The notes beneath the pieces are model-generated. The model was not told the origin of the DNA and did not search any database. It worked only from the letters and a program-made list of their open reading frames with translations. Shown here piece after piece: positions 8,015-10,941 of a stretch of 10,941 nt of DNA (position 1 is the first letter of the stretch; each line of letters opens with the position of its first letter). Origin of the DNA: Glomus cerebriforme (Eukaryota > Glomeromycota > Glomeromycetes > Glomerales > Glomeraceae); contig QKYT01000009.1 in assembly GCA_003550305.1 (NCBI GenBank), positions 52,936 to 63,876 on the forward strand, read 5' to 3'. The translations under genes and the position numbers were made by a program.

Positions 8015-8740
8015 GGACTCAGCAAACTATTTTTTATTTTGTAAAAATAACTTTGAAAACTTTGATCAGTAAGTTGAATTTTTTTTAATATTAATATAAT
8101 ATACTAATGTTTCTTTTTTTTTTTTAATTTTATAAGAAATGATCTTGCTATCTTAATGAATTGGAATTTTTAAAATAGTTTAAAGAAACATTAGTATAAC
8201 ACACTAATGTTTCTTTTTTTTTAATTTTATAAGGAATGACCTTGAGAACTTTAGTAAGTTAAATCTTTTTGAAATAGGCTTTAAAAAATATTAGTATAAC
8301 ATACTAATATTTCTTTTTTTTAATTTTATAGAGAATGACCTTGGAGCTTTTGGGTAAGTTAAAGGTTTTCAAAATGGTTTAAAGAAACATTAGTATAATA
8401 TATTAACATTTCTTTTTTTAATTTTATAAGGAATAATCTTGAGGATTTCAGTAAGTTAGATTTTTTCAAAATAGATTTTAAGAAATATTAGTATAATATA
8501 ATAATATTTCTTTTTTTTTAAATTTTGTAAAAAATAGCTTTAAAAACTTTGAGTAAGTTAAATTTTTTGAAATAGACTTTAAGAAATATTAGTATAATAT
8601 ACTAATATTTCTTTTTTTTATTTTATAGAAATGGTCTTAGGAACTTTAGGTGATGTTAATTTTTTTGAAATAGACTTAAAAAATATTAATATAATTTACT
8701 AACATTTCTTTTTTTCTTTAATTTTGTAAGATACCTAAAA
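8015..8740. repeat. Seven-unit ~100-bp tandem array with palindromes
   Basis: The block ACTAAYRTTTCTTTTTTT recurs at 8103, 8203, 8303, 8402, 8500, 8601 and 8698, spacing 97-101 bases. Each unit contains, in order: a T-run ending TTTTATAG or a similar word, a ~20-base segment like AATGACCTTGAGAACTTT, GTAAGTT or TAAGTT, an AAATAGACTTT-like link, and a palindrome. In the unit at 8581-8613 the palindrome has 15-bp perfect arms (AAGAAATATTAGTAT) around three bases. No open frame runs through it. The array lies between the two inverted MULE-like copies and is not part of either. Confidence 0.8.
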
Positions 8741-8885
8741 ATCTTATCTTGAAAGGTAATTATAGATGGAAAGTGTTTTTAATTAAAAAAAAAAATGTTA
8801 GTTATCATTATTAATATTCTTTTTTTATTTATTTTTTTTTATAGAAATTCTTTTGAACATCTCAGCCACTATTTTGATATTGTTT
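8741..8885. other. AT-rich link between two tandem arrays
   Basis: A run of T ends in TTTTATAG at about 8843 and is followed by AAATTCTTTTGAACATCTC. The arrangement recalls the array units but lacks the palindrome. Nothing coding is seen. Confidence 0.4.
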
Positions 8886-8993
8886 TAATCTCATAATAGT
8901 GTTTAATTTGCTGCTATAATAGTACTTTAATTTTATGATAGTATTTAATTTCATGATGTTACTTAATTCTATAATAGTGCTTTAATTCTGGTT
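8886..8993. repeat. Degenerate short tandem repeat, unit ~18-25 bp
   Basis: The words ATAATAGTGTTTAATTTG, ATAATAGTACTTTAATTT, ATGATAGTATTTAATTTC, ATGATGTTACTTAATTCT and ATAATAGTGCTTTAATTC follow one another. That makes five units of unequal length, with no coding meaning. Confidence 0.6.
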
Positions 8994-9266
8994 CTTTTTA
9001 TTTTATTATTATGAATTTTTATTTTTATTCCTATTTTTATCTCTGTCTTTTATTTATTATTATTATTCTTTATTTTGTATATAATAAAAATATGTACAAT
9101 TTATTATTAAATTAATAAATAAAATAAATAAAAAATTAGCCAATAAAATTATTTGTAAATTATAATAAGGGACATGACATTTATTAGGTAATATTTTAGG
9201 AAAGGTAAAGCAAAATCTTATATGATACAAAATCATGCATTTTTATTAGTTAAAATTAATATTATA
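8994..9266. other. AT-rich stretch, no feature seen
   Basis: This stretch is composed of TATTT and AATAAATA words. It ends at the left 9-bp duplication (9267-9275) of the second MULE-like copy. Confidence 0.5.
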
Positions 9267-9275
9267 TATATATTT

Positions 9276-10590
9276 GAAAATTGCTAAACATTATCTGAGA
9301 TTTTTTTTTCAAATATGTTATATGATATATAGGCTGATTTTTTTAAACTTGGCTAATTTTTAAACTTAAATTTTATTGTAAAAGATTTTAAAAAATTTTT
9401 TTTTTTGCAAACATATTTATTCAAAATAATTTTTATTTAAGAAATTTTTTAAAATTTAAAAGTAACATATTTATGATTTTATTTATTTTTAATGAAGTGA
9501 TGAGAAATAAAAAGAAGCAATTGGTGATAAAAAGAATTAATGGGAAGATGAAGAGAAGTGATGGGAGACAAAAAAGAGTGATGAGAGATGAAAAGAAATG
9601 ACGAGATACAAAAAGGAGTGATGGGAGATGAAGAGAAGTGATGTGAGACAAAAAGAAGTGATGAGAGATAAAGAGAAGTGATGGGAGATAAAAAAGAGTA
9701 ATGGGAGACAAAAAGAAGTGATGAGAGATAAAAAGAAATGATAAGAAATGAAAGAAGTGATGGGAGATAAAGAGGAATGATGGAAGACGAAAAGAAATGA
9801 TGGAAAATGAAAAGAAGTGATGGGAGATAAAAAGAAGTGATGAGAGATGAAAAGGAGTAATGGAAGATGAAGAGAAGTGATGAGAGACGAAAGGAGTAAT
9901 GAGAAGTAAATAGAAGAGAAAAAAAATAATGGAAAATGAAAAGATGTAATAGAACATGATAGAAGATGAAAAGGATGGAATAATGAAAAATAATAAAGAT
10001 GAAAAATGATAAGAGACAAAAAATAAAAAATGATCATGATAGGAGGTTGGGTAGCAAAGATAATGATAGGAAACCAAAAGCATAAAGTAAAAAAAAAATG
10101 AAGTTAGTAAGAAACAAAATATAAGATAGAAACAATAAAAAAAAAATAAATAAAAAATAAAAAACATATCTTTATTAATTATAGAACCAAAAGAACTAAA
10201 AGATCTAAAAAAAAAAAATGAAATAAAAATAGTGAAAAATGAAATATGAAATATGAAACAGAAACAATAAAAACATAGAAAAAAATGAAAAAAAAGTAAG
10301 AAATGAAATGTAAAGTGAAAAATAACTAAACTTTAATTGTAGAACTAGAAGGAACTAAAGGATCTAAAAATAATGAAATAAAGTTAATAAGAAATAAAGT
10401 GTAAGAATATTAAAGCTAAAAATAAAAGAAAAAAAGAACTGAGAAAACAAACCTATATTAAAAACAAGATTCAATAATATATAAATAAACATGATGCAAT
10501 CATGTGGCCAATCAAAAATATTAAATCTGCTATGTAATCAAAGACCCAAATGATAATCACCCAGGCAATGTTTACTGTTTAGCAATTTCC
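9276..10590 (-). mobile_element. Non-autonomous MULE-like element, copy 2 (inverted)
   Basis: This 1315-bp element is flanked by perfect TATATATTT duplications (9267-9275, 10591-10599). Its right end, read from the minus strand, is GGAAATTGCTAAACA and continues into GTCTTTGATT and TTGATTGGCCACATGAT, matching copy 1 at 6555-6640. Its left end starts GAAAATTGCTAAACATTATC but has lost about 40 bases of the subterminal region present in copy 1, and its right end carries about nine extra bases after the first 15. The inner order is the same as copy 1: AT-rich flank, minisatellite, a segment with GGTAGCAAAGATAATG (about 10050), then a doubled block at 10170-10206 and 10328-10366. The minus-strand frames at 9433-10167 and 9537-10037 are low-complexity artefacts. 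Different duplications mean two separate insertions, not one inverted duplication. Confidence 0.85.
9493..10030 (-). repeat. 20-bp purine minisatellite in MULE-like copy 2
   Basis: On the + strand the unit approximates AAGTGATGGGAGATGAAAAG and repeats about 25 times in 538 bases. The equivalent interval in copy 1 is about 471 bases, so the copies differ by roughly three units. The array lies on the purine strand here because the whole element is inverted. The unit is best preserved between 9540 and 9900. Confidence 0.82.
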
Positions 10591-10599
10591 TATATATTT

Positions 10600-10664
10600 A
10601 AATATTATTGGTTGACCTGAGGAGGTGGGAATAGAACTTTTTATAAAACTAATATTAGGTAATA
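10600..10664. other. Short host or older sequence between two elements
   Basis: This stretch lies between the copy 2 duplication and the Tc1-like end. It includes GACCTGAGGAGGTGGGAATAG, somewhat richer in G than its surroundings, with no identifiable function. Confidence 0.4.
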
Positions 10665-10765
10665 TACACTACTTGGAAAAAAGTAGGCGGACGCCATATT
10701 TTATTAATTACTCCAAGATGTACATAATAATTTGGGCTGAAATTTTATCACATGATAGTTTATGG

Positions 10766-10774
10766 TATAAATAA
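10766..10774 (+). promoter_or_regulatory. TATA-box-like word of the Tc1-like element
   Basis: TATAAATAA lies about 80 bases before the ATG at 10855, a plausible place for a core promoter. In DNA this AT-rich such words are common by chance, so this is a weak call. Confidence 0.25.
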
Positions 10775-10854
10775 ACAATGACGTAATTGTTATTTCATTT
10801 ATAGACAACAATCAAATGTGATCGACAAAATAGGATTTTGTACTACTTCGCACC

Positions 10855-10941
10855 ATGTATGATTTAATGGAAACTGAACGCAACCAGATTATTGGTCTAT
10901 TTAAAGGTGGCGCCACCAGACAAAAAATTATTAAAATGCTT
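10855..10941 (+). CDS. Tc1-like transposase, N-terminal 29 codons (partial)
   Basis: The frame opens MYDLMETERNQIIGLFKGGA and continues TRQKIIKML to the last base. The pattern ER-x-x-I-I-G-L-x-K-x-G-x-x-x-x-x-I is the first helix-turn-helix of Tc1/mariner transposases (paired-like domain), which binds the element's own inverted ends. The DDE catalytic part would lie beyond the window. The start fits family usage; a second Met (codon 5, 10867) is also possible. There are no stops or frameshifts in this stretch, in contrast to every other transposase here, and codons such as GGC, GCC and ACC are richer in G and C than in the fossil genes. Whether the whole gene is intact cannot be seen. Confidence 0.72.
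   Translation, partial: MYDLMETERNQIIGLFKGGATRQKIIKML

Larger units (their letters stand above)
10667..10941 (+). mobile_element. Tc1/mariner-like element, left end (runs off the window)
   Basis: A TA dinucleotide at 10665-10666 is followed by CACTACTTGGAAAAAAGTAG and then GCGGACGCC. This is the layout of Tc1-type inverted ends, which start CA and insert at TA. About 190 bases later a Tc1-type transposase begins. The right end and second TA lie outside the window, so the call rests on the left end and the start of the protein. Confidence 0.7.

Noticed and set aside
8001..8068. Short exon beginning MFGLWTQQT before a GTAAGT-like word
   Set aside because: It is only about 22 codons with no family resemblance, and the flanking splice-like words are part of the tandem array.
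8015..8740. CRISPR array
   Set aside because: The units are continuous tandem copies without unique spacers and the context is eukaryotic transposon DNA.
9433..10167. Long minus-strand frame of 244 codons, plus a second of 166 codons in another frame
   Set aside because: This is the same artefact in the inverted copy of the element: the frames cross from the AT-rich flank through the minisatellite with a 20-residue periodicity and no conserved motif.
6555..10590. One segmental inverted duplication or a composite transposon
   Set aside because: Each copy has its own perfect and different 9-bp duplication, so two insertions explain it better.
6555..10590. LTR retrotransposon with two LTRs
   Set aside because: The copies are inverted rather than direct, have terminal inverted repeats and no gag, pol or primer-binding site between them.

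Overview
The window looks like very AT-rich, repeat-dominated nuclear DNA of a eukaryote, most likely an arbuscular mycorrhizal fungus (Glomeromycotina, Rhizophagus- or Gigaspora-like). This placement is inference. It rests on extreme AT richness, dense nested DNA transposons, and two degraded transposase families whose wording I recall from such genomes. I found no intact host gene, tRNA, rRNA or CRISPR array. Most open frames here are fragments of dead transposase genes or artefacts of pyrimidine-rich repeats.

Layout. (1) 1-1010: fossil of a Mutator-like (MULE) transposase, with seven stops in one continuous frame and further frame breaks. (2) 1020-1695: short duplications, a purine-rich minisatellite and AT-rich spacer. 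(3) 1700-5180: one DNA transposon with ~48-bp terminal inverted repeats (TIRs) and a candidate 4-bp target duplication (AAGT). It carries a broken ~650-codon transposase-like gene of the 'CDN..GQNKN ... CFGLIK' family, which I believe is the one labelled DUF7869. Two younger insertions sit inside it: a polyadenylated retrocopy of a short mRNA tail (2595-2760, 18-bp target duplication, 23-A tail) and a palindromic CACTA-type MITE (3938-4490, 3-bp target duplication CAA). If each insertion and one copy of its duplication are mentally removed, the transposase reading frame continues across both junctions. (4) 5185-6545: AT-rich spacer with a 60-bp tandem pair and a possible eroded MITE. (5) 6555-7818 and 9276-10590: two copies of one non-autonomous MULE-like element in opposite orientation, each with its own perfect 9-bp target duplication, and each filled with a 20-bp pyrimidine/purine minisatellite. 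(6) Between them, 7828-9266: a seven-unit ~100-bp tandem array with a near-perfect palindrome and splice-site-like words in each unit, then a shorter degenerate array. (7) 10667-end: left end of a Tc1/mariner element with its TIR and the first 29 codons of a transposase, cut by the window edge and apparently undamaged so far.

The region is a transposon graveyard with readable layers. The MULE fossil and the 1700-5180 transposon are old and full of stops explainable by C-to-T or G-to-A change. The retrocopy, CACTA MITE and MULE-like MITEs look later, because their target duplications are still perfect. The Tc1-like end may be the youngest. The parts do not form a working pathway. The most notable object is the TIR-bounded transposon of the DUF7869-like family, followed by the satellite-bearing MULE elements.
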